From an uncultured Tenacibaculum sp. (lineage in GTDB: Bacteria > Bacteroidota > Bacteroidia > Flavobacteriales > Flavobacteriaceae), in assembly GCF_947499065.1 (NCBI RefSeq), contig NZ_CANMMT010000012.1:1-64000 (forward strand): 64,000 nucleotides of DNA, written 5' to 3'. Of the stretch, positions 29,335-40,700 are shown piece after piece; within the stretch, counting starts at the first letter, position 1, and each line of letters starts with the position of its first letter. Position numbers and translations under genes: made by a program. The notes under the pieces are model-generated. The model worked only from the letters and a program-made list of their open reading frames with translations. It was not told the DNA's origin and did not search any database.

Positions 29335-29365
29335 TATATTTGCAAACCGATTAGTCAGTCGGTTT
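29335..29365 (+). promoter_or_regulatory. -7 box and autoregulatory operator of tetR-like gene 2
   Basis: TATATTTG at 29335-29342 is followed at once by a palindrome with arms AAACCGA and TCGGTTT (29344-29365). The operator covers the predicted transcription start, a classic self-repression layout for TetR regulators. The ATG is 20 bases further on. Confidence 0.65.
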
Positions 29366-29384
29366 TTTATAAACACATGATTAT

Positions 29385-29951
29385 ATGGATAAAAGAGAAC
29401 AAATATTAGAAGTCGCTACAAGATTATTTTCTGAGCGTGGATTTGAAAAAACTTCGGTTTCCGCGATATGTGAAGCTGCTAAGGTGTCTAACGGACTTGT
29501 TTTTCATCATTTCAAAAACAAAAATGAGTTGTTGAGAGAAATATTTAAAAAAACAACAAATATTATTGTTGAAATAAACGATAGTGTTCAAAAGGAAATT
29601 TCTCCTAAGGAAAGATTAATTGAACTCATTGATGGTGCTTTTAAGCAAATGGTTGAAGATAAACTGTTCTTTCAATTGTATTTGAATGTAATGTTACAGC
29701 CAACTACAAAAGCTATATTGAATGATTTGATAAAGGAAAAATATGCATTCCTGTTAGATAATGCTCATAAAATACTTAGTGAATATTCAGAGCATGCTAC
29801 CATAGTAGATAGCTTCATGTTTGTTTCCGATTTAGACGGGATAGCTATTAATTATATATACTCTTTTGATGACTATCCTCTAGACTTGGTAAAACAAAAA
29901 TTTATAAAAAGGTATACCTATGATTTAGGTGATATCAATCAAAAAATTTAA
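29385..29951 (+). CDS. TetR/AcrR family transcriptional regulator
   Basis: The protein has 188 residues. The TetR HTH spans about residues 8-50 (ILEVATRLFSERGFEKTSVS, then AAKVSNGLVFHHFKNKNEL). The C-terminal domain is a typical all-helical ligand pocket. A palindromic site overlaps its own promoter. It is unrelated at sequence level to the other TetR protein at 28127 beyond the family core. The RNHCP and rsgA genes follow on the same strand after a 90-base gap and may or may not be its targets. Confidence 0.92.
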   Translation: MDKREQILEVATRLFSERGFEKTSVSAICEAAKVSNGLVFHHFKNKNELLREIFKKTTNIIVEINDSVQKEISPKERLIELIDGAFKQMVEDKLFFQLYLNVMLQPTTKAILNDLIKEKYAFLLDNAHKILSEYSEHATIVDSFMFVSDLDGIAINYIYSFDDYPLDLVKQKFIKRYTYDLGDINQKI

Positions 29952-30041
29952 TAATATAAAGTCGAATAATAATCCTATATAATTTAATAATATTCATTTT
30001 CGGCTTTTGTACCCATAACAGGTACTTGAAAAATGATTAAA

Positions 30042-30449
30042 ATGTCAAGAAATAAAATATTAAGAGAAAATCCACAAGAGTCATTTATTTGTGCTTCATG
30101 CGGAAAAGGAGTTACTCCACTTGAAATAGGTGGTAAACATAGAAATCATTGCCCACATTGTTTGAGTAGCTTACACATAGACATTACACCTGGTGACAGA
30201 CGCTCAAGTTGTAGAGGCATAATGAAACCAATTAGTATTTACGTGCAAAAAAATAAAGAATGGTCTATTATACACAAATGTAATAAATGCAATACCATAC
30301 GAATGAATAGAATTGCAGCAGACGACAATGAATTAATGCTACTAACAATGTCAGCAGCACCATTGATGTCTTTGCCTTTCCCTTCTAGTTCAATTATTTC
30401 TACCATGCATAAGCTAAGTTTAGAGAAAGGAGGAGAAAATGTACACTAA
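30042..30449 (+). CDS. RNHCP domain zinc-binding protein
   Basis: The start is placed at the second ATG (30042, MSRNKILRENP), as homologues begin with MSR; an ATG at 30033 is also possible. The protein is 135 residues. It has CASCGKGVTP, the naming motif HRNHCPHC, then CRG and HKCNKCN, forming two Cys-rich zinc sites. The family is small and of unknown function, often next to rsgA. Its 3' end overlaps the rsgA start by 11 bases, so the two are co-translated. Confidence 0.88.
   Translation: MSRNKILRENPQESFICASCGKGVTPLEIGGKHRNHCPHCLSSLHIDITPGDRRSSCRGIMKPISIYVQKNKEWSIIHKCNKCNTIRMNRIAADDNELMLLTMSAAPLMSLPFPSSSIISTMHKLSLEKGGENVH
30426..30433 (+). promoter_or_regulatory. Strong Shine-Dalgarno before rsgA
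   Basis: AAAGGAGG sits five bases before the ATG at 30439, inside the end of the RNHCP gene. Such a full SD is unusual in Flavobacteria, whose ribosomes largely ignore it, and may hint at acquisition from a Firmicute-like donor or special need for reinitiation. Confidence 0.7.
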
Positions 30450-31467
30450 GAATAAAATCGGTCGAGTTATTGAAAAACATTACAATAACTATAAAGTACA
30501 AGTAGATAGTATTGTTAAAAATGCTAAACTAAAAGGAAAACTATTTAAAGAAGCTAATAATATTTTTCCTTGTGTTGGTGACTGGGTTGAAGTTTCTGAA
30601 CATGACGAAATACTTGTTATAGAAAACGTTCTTAAAAGGAAAACCCAAATAAGTAGAAAACTACCAGGCAATGCTACAAAAGAACAAGTAATTGCTTCTA
30701 ATGTAGACTATGTTGTAGTTGTATTAGGACTAGATGGTGGAAGGAACTATTCTGATCGTCTTTTAGAGCGTTTAATGACTGTAGCTTGGAACAGTGGAGC
30801 TACTCCCCTAGTTGTACTTAATAAAGCTGATTTAAATAATCAAGCAGAATTTGTGAAATTGCAAGCGGAAACTATCGCGCCTGGAGTTGATATAATTATA
30901 AGTAGTATAAAAGATAATATTGGTATCGATACTATTCTAGAATATTTAACTAAAGAAAAAGTGGGCGTTTTTATTGGTCCATCAGGTGTTGGTAAATCTA
31001 CTCTTACTAATATTCTTTTGAAAAAAGAAGTTCAAAGAACAAGAGCTACTAAATTAAAAGATAAAAGAGGACGCCATACAACCTCAGCTTCTTATATGTT
31101 TGAATTGGAAAGTGGTGGTTTTATTATTGATTCTCCTGGTATAAGAGAAGTTCAAGCATGGGCTGAAAAGGAAAATCTTGATGACGTTTTTTCTGAAATA
31201 TCTAGCATTGCTAATAACTGTAGATACCGTGATTGTAAACATGAAGGTGAGCCTGGTTGTGCTGTTCAAATGGAACTAGAAAGAGGCTATATAACACCTC
31301 AACGATATGATAGTTTTTTACACTTAAGAAAAGAACTTGCATATTTAGAAAGACGCAAATCTGAAAAGAATGGTTTTACTGAAAAACAACACGGTAAAAA
31401 GTTTAGTAAAATGGTTAAACAAGAAATGAATAAGAAAAAGACGTATCATAATTATATAAATAATTAA
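30439..31467 (+). CDS. rsgA: Ribosome small-subunit-dependent GTPase A
   Basis: The protein has 342 residues. It has the circularly permuted GTPase order: NKAD (128-131, G4) before GPSGVGKST (180-188, G1) and DSPGIRE (231-237, G3). An N-terminal OB-fold region and a C-terminal zinc knuckle with C261, C266, H268 and C274 complete the RsgA/YjeQ layout. It assists late maturation of the 30S subunit. It overlaps the RNHCP gene by 11 bases and has an unusual strong SD. Confidence 0.93.
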   Translation: MYTKNKIGRVIEKHYNNYKVQVDSIVKNAKLKGKLFKEANNIFPCVGDWVEVSEHDEILVIENVLKRKTQISRKLPGNATKEQVIASNVDYVVVVLGLDGGRNYSDRLLERLMTVAWNSGATPLVVLNKADLNNQAEFVKLQAETIAPGVDIIISSIKDNIGIDTILEYLTKEKVGVFIGPSGVGKSTLTNILLKKEVQRTRATKLKDKRGRHTTSASYMFELESGGFIIDSPGIREVQAWAEKENLDDVFSEISSIANNCRYRDCKHEGEPGCAVQMELERGYITPQRYDSFLHLRKELAYLERRKSEKNGFTEKQHGKKFSKMVKQEMNKKKTYHNYINN

Positions 31468-31490
31468 GTAACCTTATTGTTATATAAAAT

Positions 31491-31520
31491 AAAAAGACAG
31501 CTAAAATTAGCTGTCTTTTT
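31491..31520. terminator. Bidirectional terminator, rsgA / small ORF
   Basis: AAAAAGACAGCT and AGCTGTCTTTTT make a perfect 12-bp stem with a 6-base loop. It is nearly the same hairpin as at 19085-19114 and holds the same position behind the paralogous small ORF. Confidence 0.88.
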
Positions 31521-31551
31521 TTGTGTAAACTAAACCCCTAATTTTAGTTTA

Positions 31552-31722
31552 CTAAAACCCATCCCCTGGATCCTCTGGGCTTTGTGCTTGTGCTTTTTGT
31601 GGATTTAAAAGCATATAAGTTCCTAAAGCTGTTAGGGCTGTATATTTACCATACTTTCCCAACTTTTGTAATGCTTCTTTTCTAGTGATTACTTCTTTTT
31701 GTGATTTTATATTGTTTTTCAT
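31552..31722 (-). CDS. Conserved 56-residue partner ORF of the MBG giant
   Basis: This ORF was read directly from the sequence. ATG is at 31720-31722, five bases after the stop of the 3581-residue protein gene, and TAG is at 31552-31554. The product is 56 residues with ITRKEALQKLGKYGKY, ALTALGTYM and NPQKAQAQSP, and a short acidic Gly/Pro tail. It is a close paralogue of the ORF at 19128-19304 (37 of 45 aligned residues identical by hand). Conservation across two loci, tight spacing and a terminator right after it argue that it is a real gene. Function is unknown. Confidence 0.83.
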   Translation of the reverse strand: MKNNIKSQKEVITRKEALQKLGKYGKYTALTALGTYMLLNPQKAQAQSPEDPGDGF

Positions 31723-31727
31723 GATTT

Positions 31728-34700
31728 CTACTTTTTAATAATAATCTTCTTACTCTTCTTACCTAATTCTGAAGTTATTCTTACTACATAAACTCCTGTT
31801 TCTAAATCTGGAAGACTTACTGTATTTCTTCCTTTTCCTTCAACTGTTTTACTTAGTACTGCAGCTCCATGAATAGCATATAAAGTCATATTAAAAGTAC
31901 CCTTAGAAATTCCTTCTATAATTAAAGTATTATCTGATGTATTGTAAATCTTAACATTATTAATTTTTGTATTTACTTTAGCTTTTTGTTGAGTGCGTAA
32001 GTAAAAACGACCTACTCCATTTACTTTCTCTGTAATTGTTACCGTATAAAATTCATTCAATTCAGAACTTAACTTTGTAAAAGTATTCTCTTCTTTATCT
32101 TCAATAAATACTTCTACTCCTTCTGGTAAATTATTATAGTTTACAGTAAACGTTACCTCTGCTCCTGCAGTAGCATTTAAACCGATTGGAAGAACTGTTC
32201 TATTAACACTCTCTACTGGTAAAGATTGAATTGTAAAGTCTTCTCCTTTATCATTTCCAACAAATCTTGTAAATACATCAAATGAAGCTCTTGCATAGTT
32301 TCCTAAATCATAACCTGGATCTAAACCTTCAGTTGTATTTTCGAAGTATTTAATATTCGTATCAATTGTTACACCTTTTGATGTTGCTAGCAATTGAATA
32401 CTTGGAACTACCGCTCCTCCTTTACTAAAGTTTCCACCTGTTAATGGTTGTACTTTTCTTTGCGATTGATTAAAAGTAACATTTGATACGCCTACTGCTG
32501 CTTTTACAAAGAATCCTTGTCCAGGTGCTAATGAGCTTTCTCCTGTTATTAATGATTTCCCTACATACTTAGCTTGCGCGTTATCCCAAACGTATACACC
32601 AACATTTGCTGGATTGAATTTACTTACGTTACTATTGATAAAGTTAGTTCCTGCATTTTCATTGATTGGTAAAAACGCTGTATATGGGTTTCCTATAGCA
32701 TTCCATTCTGATGCCACAATTGATTTTGCTACATCTGTAGTTTCTATAGTTCCTGTAAATGTTACACTACCGTTCGTTGCTCTAGACACTGCATAACTTC
32801 TACCCTTTTCAAAGGTTAAAGTGTTCGTAGCTAAATCATCAGTTGTATAATATACCCATTTAGAACCAGCTGGTTTACTATCATCATAATACGCAATTGC
32901 ATATCTATTAGGTGTTACACTTGTATTAACTCTAATATCATTTGCTGAATTCTCAGCAAACTCTTTAATACTTTGCCCTGCTACTGGTGCAGAAACGATA
33001 CTCCAAACATTGGCTTTTAATCCTCCTCTTTCGTAGGTAACTTGTCCATTAGAAGTTCCTTTTACTATTAATGTACTACTCTTTGTTTCTGTAGAAGTCA
33101 TTGTAAAGTTTCCACTATTATCTAAATTACCGTCAACCATTACACTTCCATTTTCATTAATATCGAATGAAGCAAGTGACTCAACAGTTAAGTCATTTAA
33201 TTGTACTGTAGTTCCAACCTCAGGTGTAGTTGTCACATTTGGTATAATTGCATCTCCTGTAATAGTTGGAACTATATTGTCGCTCCAGTTGGTAGCAATT
33301 GTCCATATTGAACTTGTATTACCATTCCAAACTGATTTATTAGCACCTGCAATTACTGTTAAGCTTTGAGTAGCAGAAGCAGACTTAACTAGAGCAGTTC
33401 CTTGCTGACTTGCAGTAATAGTTGTTGTACCAACTCCTACAATAGTTACTGTATTTCCACTTACTGTTGCAACACTACTATTTGAACTAGCATATACAAT
33501 ATCTAATCCTTTATCTGAAGTTGCTGTTAAATTAAAGTTGGCATCTCCATAAGTTTTTGTTGGAATTGCATTGAATGTAATTACCTGATCTTGTTTTGGA
33601 GTTACTCCATTTGTTACATCATTAACAAAGTTACTTGTTCTTCCAGTTAAAGCAAATTGGTTTAATGTTCCATTATTTCCTACTGAAGATTTATCTGTTA
33701 CTTGTGTAATAGTTGTATTATTTCCAAAACCATTTCCTTGATTCATATCATAATACAGAACTAATCCAGTTTCATTTCCTTCTAATTCATTTGACTTATA
33801 GTCGTTAATTTCTGTTGCTGTTCTAGCTACATTCCAAAAACGAACCTCATCTAATGTACCTTGTAATGGATATGGGTCAGCTCCTGCTGTTTTATTAGCA
33901 CCAATCATTAATGAATTGTTGTTAGGAACTAAATTACTTGCTGTATCAGTTTGAGAAGCTACCTCAACTCCATCTACATAAATTGTAGCTTTAGTTCCGT
34001 TAAAAGTAACAGCTAAATGATACCATTTTTTCGCTGCTAATGTAGAAGTCCAATTAAAATCGGTATGTCCTGTTCCGAATCCAGCATGGTAAAATCTTAA
34101 TATTTTTGATCCTTCAGTTAATAACATTAACCCATAAGATTCATTAAATCTAGACTTTGCAAATAAACATTGCCAATCCCATCCGTTATTATAACGTGTA
34201 ATCTCATCAAAGTTTACCCAAGTTTCAAATGTAAATGCCGATGTAAAGTCTAAACTTGAATCATCTGCTACTTCAATGTAGTCATAAGTTCCATTAGCTG
34301 GTCCTTCAAAATTTAATGCTGTAGCATTCTTTTTTTCAATAATTTCTAAATCAGCTACAACATAAGTAATTGTATAGTTATTTCCTGCGGTAACTGTTCC
34401 TTGATTAATAGCATAGTTTCCTAATGTTTCTCCTGCTACTCTTTCTAAAGTTCCAGTATATGAATCACCTACAAGTATTGATCCTAATGTCTCTTTAAAT
34501 GTCAATGCTGGATCAGCATCTCCAATCACCTTCACTAAAGCATCTGCTGTAATAGTTACTGGACGCTTAGTAATAGTAAAATCATTATTTACAAAGTTTA
34601 AGGTATAGTTATTATCTAAAGCTAATGTACCTTGATTTATAGCATAAGTTCCAGCATTATTACCTGTTACTCTTACTATACCTCCAGTAAATGAATCACT

Positions 34701-37700
34701 TCCTGCTAAGCTTCCACTAGTAATTTGATAAGTTAATGTAGGATCTAACGCTCCATACTCCTTAGATTTAGCATCTGCTGTTACTTCAATAACTCTTTTA
34801 GTAATTTCAAAAGTAGGAGAACCAAAAAGTGTCATATTATAATTAGGACCTGCTGAAAGTGTTCCTAAACTAATATTATAAATTCCTACATTTTCACCTG
34901 CCTCCCTTGTTAAACTACCAGAAAGAGAATCTCCATTTGCTAAAATTGAACCTGGGAATAAACTGTAAGCAATATTTGAATCTACTTCACCATATTCTTT
35001 TTCTTGATTAGCAGTAAGAATCATAATATCCTTTTTAGTAATGGTCAAATCATTACTTACATATGTAACTGCATAATTAGAGTTTAAAGCTAACGTTCCT
35101 TGATTTATTGCATAAGTTCCAAAATTATCTCCTGAAACTCTTTCTAAATTTCCTGTAAAAGCATCGCTTCCTGCTAAACTTCCACTAGTAATTTGATATG
35201 TCAATGCTGGATCAGCATCTCCATAAACTTTAGACTTTGCATCTGCTGTTACTTCAATAGCTCTTTTTCCTATAGTCAAATCTTTTGAAACAAATGATAT
35301 TGTATAATTTCCGTTAATACCTAAAGTACCTTGGTTAATGGCATATGTTCCTAAACTTTCTCCCGGTGCTCTTTCTAAAATTCCTATAAAGGCATCGCTT
35401 CCTGCTAAACTTCCATTAGTAATTTGATAAGTAAATACTGGGTCAGCATCTCCATAAGCTTTTGTTTTAACATCTGCTGTTACTTCAATAGCTCTCTTTC
35501 CTATTGTTAAGTTATCTCCTACAAAAGTTACTGCATAATTGTTTCCAGGGGTTAAAGTTCCTTTATTAATTGCATAACTACCTAGAGCTTCTCCTGCTAC
35601 TCTTTCTAATGTTCCTGTAAAGGCATCACTAAATTGCAATGCTCCATTGGTAACTTGATAAGTTAAAGCTGGATCTGTATCACCATAAGCTTTAGACTTC
35701 GCATCTGCTGTTACTTCTATTGCTCTTTGATTAATCTGAAGACGTACTGATCCTGCATGAGTATAAGTAATTGAGTACGAAGATTGACCTCCATTAGTTG
35801 ATGTAAAAGTAGATGATAAACCTCTTATTTGATAACTTCCTACATTTTCTCCACTATCTCTAAATGTTCCAAATACTTCAATAGCATCATCAAAAGCTAA
35901 TGAACCTTGTGTAATAGCAAAAGGGAAATTTAATTTAGCTGGATCTGAATCTCCATATGTTTTCTGCACTGCTGCTGTTGGCACAATACGTATAAAACGA
36001 TAATCTATATAAAAATTAGCTCCAACAAACGTAACATCGTAATTACTATTTAATGCTAAAGTTCCTTGAGTAATTCCATAATTTCCTTGGGCTTCTCCAG
36101 TAGCTCTTGTTAAACTTCCTGTAAAAGCATCACTTCCTACTAAACTTCCATTAGTTACTGTATAAGTAAATGCTGGATCTGCATCTCCATAAACTTTTGT
36201 TTTAGCATCTGCTGTAATTTCAATTGCTTTCTTACCTACTGTTAATGTTTGTTGCACATTAGCAGCATTATAATTTATATTACCTACTTGATTTGCTGTA
36301 ATTGTTGTTGAACCAGTTCCTACAATAGTTACTGTATTTCCAGAAATAGTTGCTACCGAAGTATCTGAACTCGAATATGTAACTCCTAATCCTGAATCTG
36401 AAGTTGCTGTTAAATTAAAACTAGTATCACCATAAGTTACGTTACTTAAAGCTCCAAAGGTTATTACCTGATTTGCTTTGTTAATGGTAAGAGTTTCCGT
36501 AGTGTTTCCTTGGTAATTTACATCATTTACAGTAGCTAATACTGTATACGTACCAGCATTTGTTGGTACTGTGCTTCCTCCATCATAAGTAACATCAACC
36601 GATAATCCATTTGGCATTGTAGTTGGTGAAACTGGCTTAGCTGTTCCATCATAAGTTTGAGTTAAATTATTAACAATAACCGTAGCAGCTCCTTTGTGAA
36701 TTTCAAAACTATTAGGAACAAATGACAAATTATAGTTTGCATTTAAAGCTAAAGTTCCTTGGTTTATAGCATATGTTCCAGCATTTTCACCTGCTAATCT
36801 ACTTAACGCTCCTGTAAATGTATCTCCATTAACTAAAGCTCCTGAAGTAACTCTATAAATAAACGTAGGATCAGTTGTTCCAAATGATTTTGCTTGACCT
36901 GCATCTACGGTTACTTCAATATCCTTTTTATTAATTGTTAAATCATTAGAAACAAATGAAAGCGTATAATTGTTACCTAATGTTAAACTCCCTTGAGTTA
37001 CAGCATAATTACCAACATTCTCTCCTGTATTTCTACTTAATGTTCCAGTAAAAGCATCACTTCCTACTAAACTTCCATTAGTTACTTGGTAAGTTAATGT
37101 TGGGTCGGAATCTCCATATACTTTTGACTTTACATCAGCTGTTACTTCAATTGATTTTTTAGTAATTGTAAGTCCAGGTGACCCATAACTTCTAAAATTA
37201 AATTGATAGTTACGTAAATCTGTACTATGAGAAGAAGTTACTTCAAATTCAAAATCACCAGTAAAATTAGTTATAAAACCTCCATATTCATATGTACCTA
37301 TATTCTCTCCAGATTTTCTTCTCACATTCTTTAAAACTAGTGCATCATCATATGCCATTGCAGTTCCATCAACTATATTTAATACTGGGATAGGGTTTCC
37401 TTCTCCGTAAACCTTATTTGTATTTTCTAATGAAAAATTAACATTTCTTGGTGCAATTCTAAGTCTAGAATCTACAAAAGTTAAATCATAATTTGCATTT
37501 AATGCTAATGTACCTTGAGTAATTGCATAAAAAGGATTTGATGGTAAACTATTAAATACAGTTTCTCCAGCCTCTCTAGTTAAACTTCCTGTAAAAACAT
37601 CACTTCCTACTAAACTTCCGTTTGTTATTCTATAAGTCAGTGCTGGGTCTGAATCTCCATATACCTTTGACTTTACATCAGCTGTTACTTCAATCGCTCT

Positions 37701-40700
37701 TTTACTAATAGTTAAATTATCAGCTACAAAGCTTACATCATAATTAGCGTTTAAAGCTAAAGTTCCTTTATCTATTGCATAAGTTCCAACATTCTCTCCA
37801 GTAACTCTAGATAAACTTCCAGTAAAAGCATCACTTCCTACTAAATTTCCATTCGTAATTTGATAAGTAAACGTTGGATCAGCATCTCCATATACTTTTG
37901 ACTTTGCCTCTGCTGTTACTTCAATTGCTTTTTTAGAAACTGTTAATCGAGCTACTCCTAAATTGGTAAAGTTTATAAAATAGTTATCTGCAATAAATAA
38001 ACCTGGTAAATTTGTAATAACATAAGATCCTACCGGAGATGTTTCACTTACTAAAGTTGAACCAGCTTCATAAGCTCCTAAGTTTACATTTTGTGTAATA
38101 ACACTTTCATCATCCCCATTTACAAAGTTTGAATATTGCATGGTAAATGTAGGATTTGCATCACCGAATACTTTTGTTTTATTTTCTACTACAGCATTTA
38201 AAGCTCTTTTAGTAACTGTAACAGTTCCATTATTGGTTACAATATTATAATTATTATCGGTACCTCCAGATACGTTAACTACATACGGTCCTCCTGCTGG
38301 AGTTGTTCCGTCTATTGCTATTGCTGGAATAGCATTTGGTTGAGTACCTATAACTGTAGCATTCTCTCCATTTACAAATCCTGTATACTGAATAGGTAAA
38401 GTTCCCAATGCATCTCCATATACTTTATTTGAAACTGAGGTTGCAGTTAAATCTACTTTATTAATAGTAAAGTTAGCACTATTGAATGTTATAGCATAGT
38501 TGCTTCCTAAACTTAAAGTTCCTTGGTTTATCGCATAAGCTCCCGCATTTTGACCTGATACTCTATTCAATCCTCCAGTAAAAACCAATGGATTTGGATA
38601 ATTTATTACATCTGCTCCTGTTGGTAAATTACTTCTATCTACTGTATAAGTTAAAACTGGATCAGCTGCTGAACCACCATCATAACTTTTAGATTTTACT
38701 TCTGCTGTTACAGTTATAGGAGCAGCAGTTACCGTTAAATTACCAGTTGCATTTGCTCTATACTCATAGTTTGGCGATAAAATATCAATAATTGGAGGTG
38801 TTCCCCATGTCATTACCCCTGTATGAGTTCCTACATTTAAAGGCTGTCCTGGATTTGCAGCATTTACAATTACTAAATCTGATATATCAGAAAAAGACGT
38901 ACTTAATCTTAATACATTAGTTGCTAAATCTCCATTTACCAATCCTTCTACTTGAAAAGGATAGTTTTCTGTAGAATTATCTGCTGGTAAATCTAAGATA
39001 CCATATGTTGCAGTAGCATCTTTAGGAGAAACTACTAACATCTTTTTATTAATTACTAAATTTTGCTGTACATCTGTAGCTAGATCATAAATTGCATTTC
39101 CTGCTTGTGATGCTGTAATAGTTACTGTACCTGCTCCTATAATAGTTACCGTATTTCCTGAAATTGTAGCTATTGAAGTATCTGAACTTGCATAACTAAC
39201 TGGTAATCCAGAGTTTGAAGTAGCCGATAAGTTAAAAGTTGTATCACCATATGTTTTTGTTGCTAAAGCTCCAAATGTTATGTTTTGTGGTAAAGTTCCT
39301 GTTACCGTTACTGTTACATCTTTCGTTGTAGCCAAATACCCAGTATCTTCCACTGTTGAAGAACGTAACGTTACCGTTCCTGGTGTGTTCCCAGCTGTAA
39401 ATACATTTCCTATAATGGTAGAACCTGTCCCTCCGTTATCAACAATACTGTAAGTAACAGAAGTACTAAATACATTATTTGCGGCTACAATAGTTTTTGT
39501 TTCTCCAACATCTAATGAAAAATCAAATAAGTTATGTGCTGCAGGAACTTTAGGACTCAACGCTGCATTGTAAAATAATGTAGAAAAATATGCTGTAGAT
39601 TCTCCATAATTAGCATCAGCTGCTTGTGTTACTTTTACAATAATAGATCCTGCTACATTATTTACATTTAATAAATTTCCATTAACAGAATATCCTAAAT
39701 CTGGTCCAATAATTTCAAAAGTATAAGCTCCTGTAGAAGCAGAAGTTAAGCTAGTAGTCATATCCAAGGTGGTAATACCCGAATTTACTTGATAACCTAT
39801 AAAACCTGATAAAGTAGCTGGTTGATTATTAATGGTTAAAGTCATTGTTTTAACTGCACTTTGATGTGTTGCAGTTGCAGCTTGTGATGCTTTTACAATT
39901 ACAATTCCTGCTTTATTTCCTATAGTAACTGTAGCATTATTGGTACCACTTAAAGTAGTTCCTGTTCCTCCATCATTAATAATTTCATAAGTAATTGTTC
40001 CTGTTGAATTTGAGGTTGCACTCAAATTAAAGTTTGCATCACCAACTTGTGCTTGTACATTATCAAATGTAATAGTTGGATTAACCAGTGCTGCATTATT
40101 AGTTATTGAAAACTGATGTCCAGTTTGCTGATAACTCTTGAAAAAATATGGTGAACCATGATCTCTGTAGGCATAAATCGCAAAATAATAAGTTGCATTG
40201 GCTGTTAAACCAGTTATTTCAAGATTTGGTGTAGTTGATGTTCCAACATATACAACTTGCTCTCCTCCTGAATAATTTGCATTTGAAGCTGGTAAATTAC
40301 TTCTAAAACCATATGATGAAAAACTATTGGTTGTATTCATTTTTACAATATAACCAGTTGGTATTCCATTACCATTATCTGCAGCTGGTGCACCTGTAAA
40401 AGAAGCTAAAGTAAAAGCTGTTCCTGTAAGATTATTAACAACCGTATTAGAAGCTAGTTTTGTTGAAACTCCTGCTGTAAACTTTGATGTGCTATCGTTT
40501 GTACTTGAAAAATAATATTGACCATTACATTCTTTATAAGAATATATTCTAAAGAAGTATTCAGTATTTGGTAATAAGTTATGTCCTGTAAATGCCTGTC
40601 CATTTGGAAAAGCTCCAGCTAAAATTACTTGCTCTCCAGAACCCGAATAGGTTACATTTGCTGTAGGTAACGTATTTTGTACACCTGTAATATCTGTAAA

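Noticed and set aside
30009..30025. GTACC/GGTAC inverted repeat before the RNHCP gene
   Set aside because: A 5-bp stem with a 7-base loop is too weak to call a riboregulator or operator.
34330..39040. Possible satellite or CRISPR-like array
   Set aside because: The units are in-frame MBG domains of one ORF and vary by codon-level changes.
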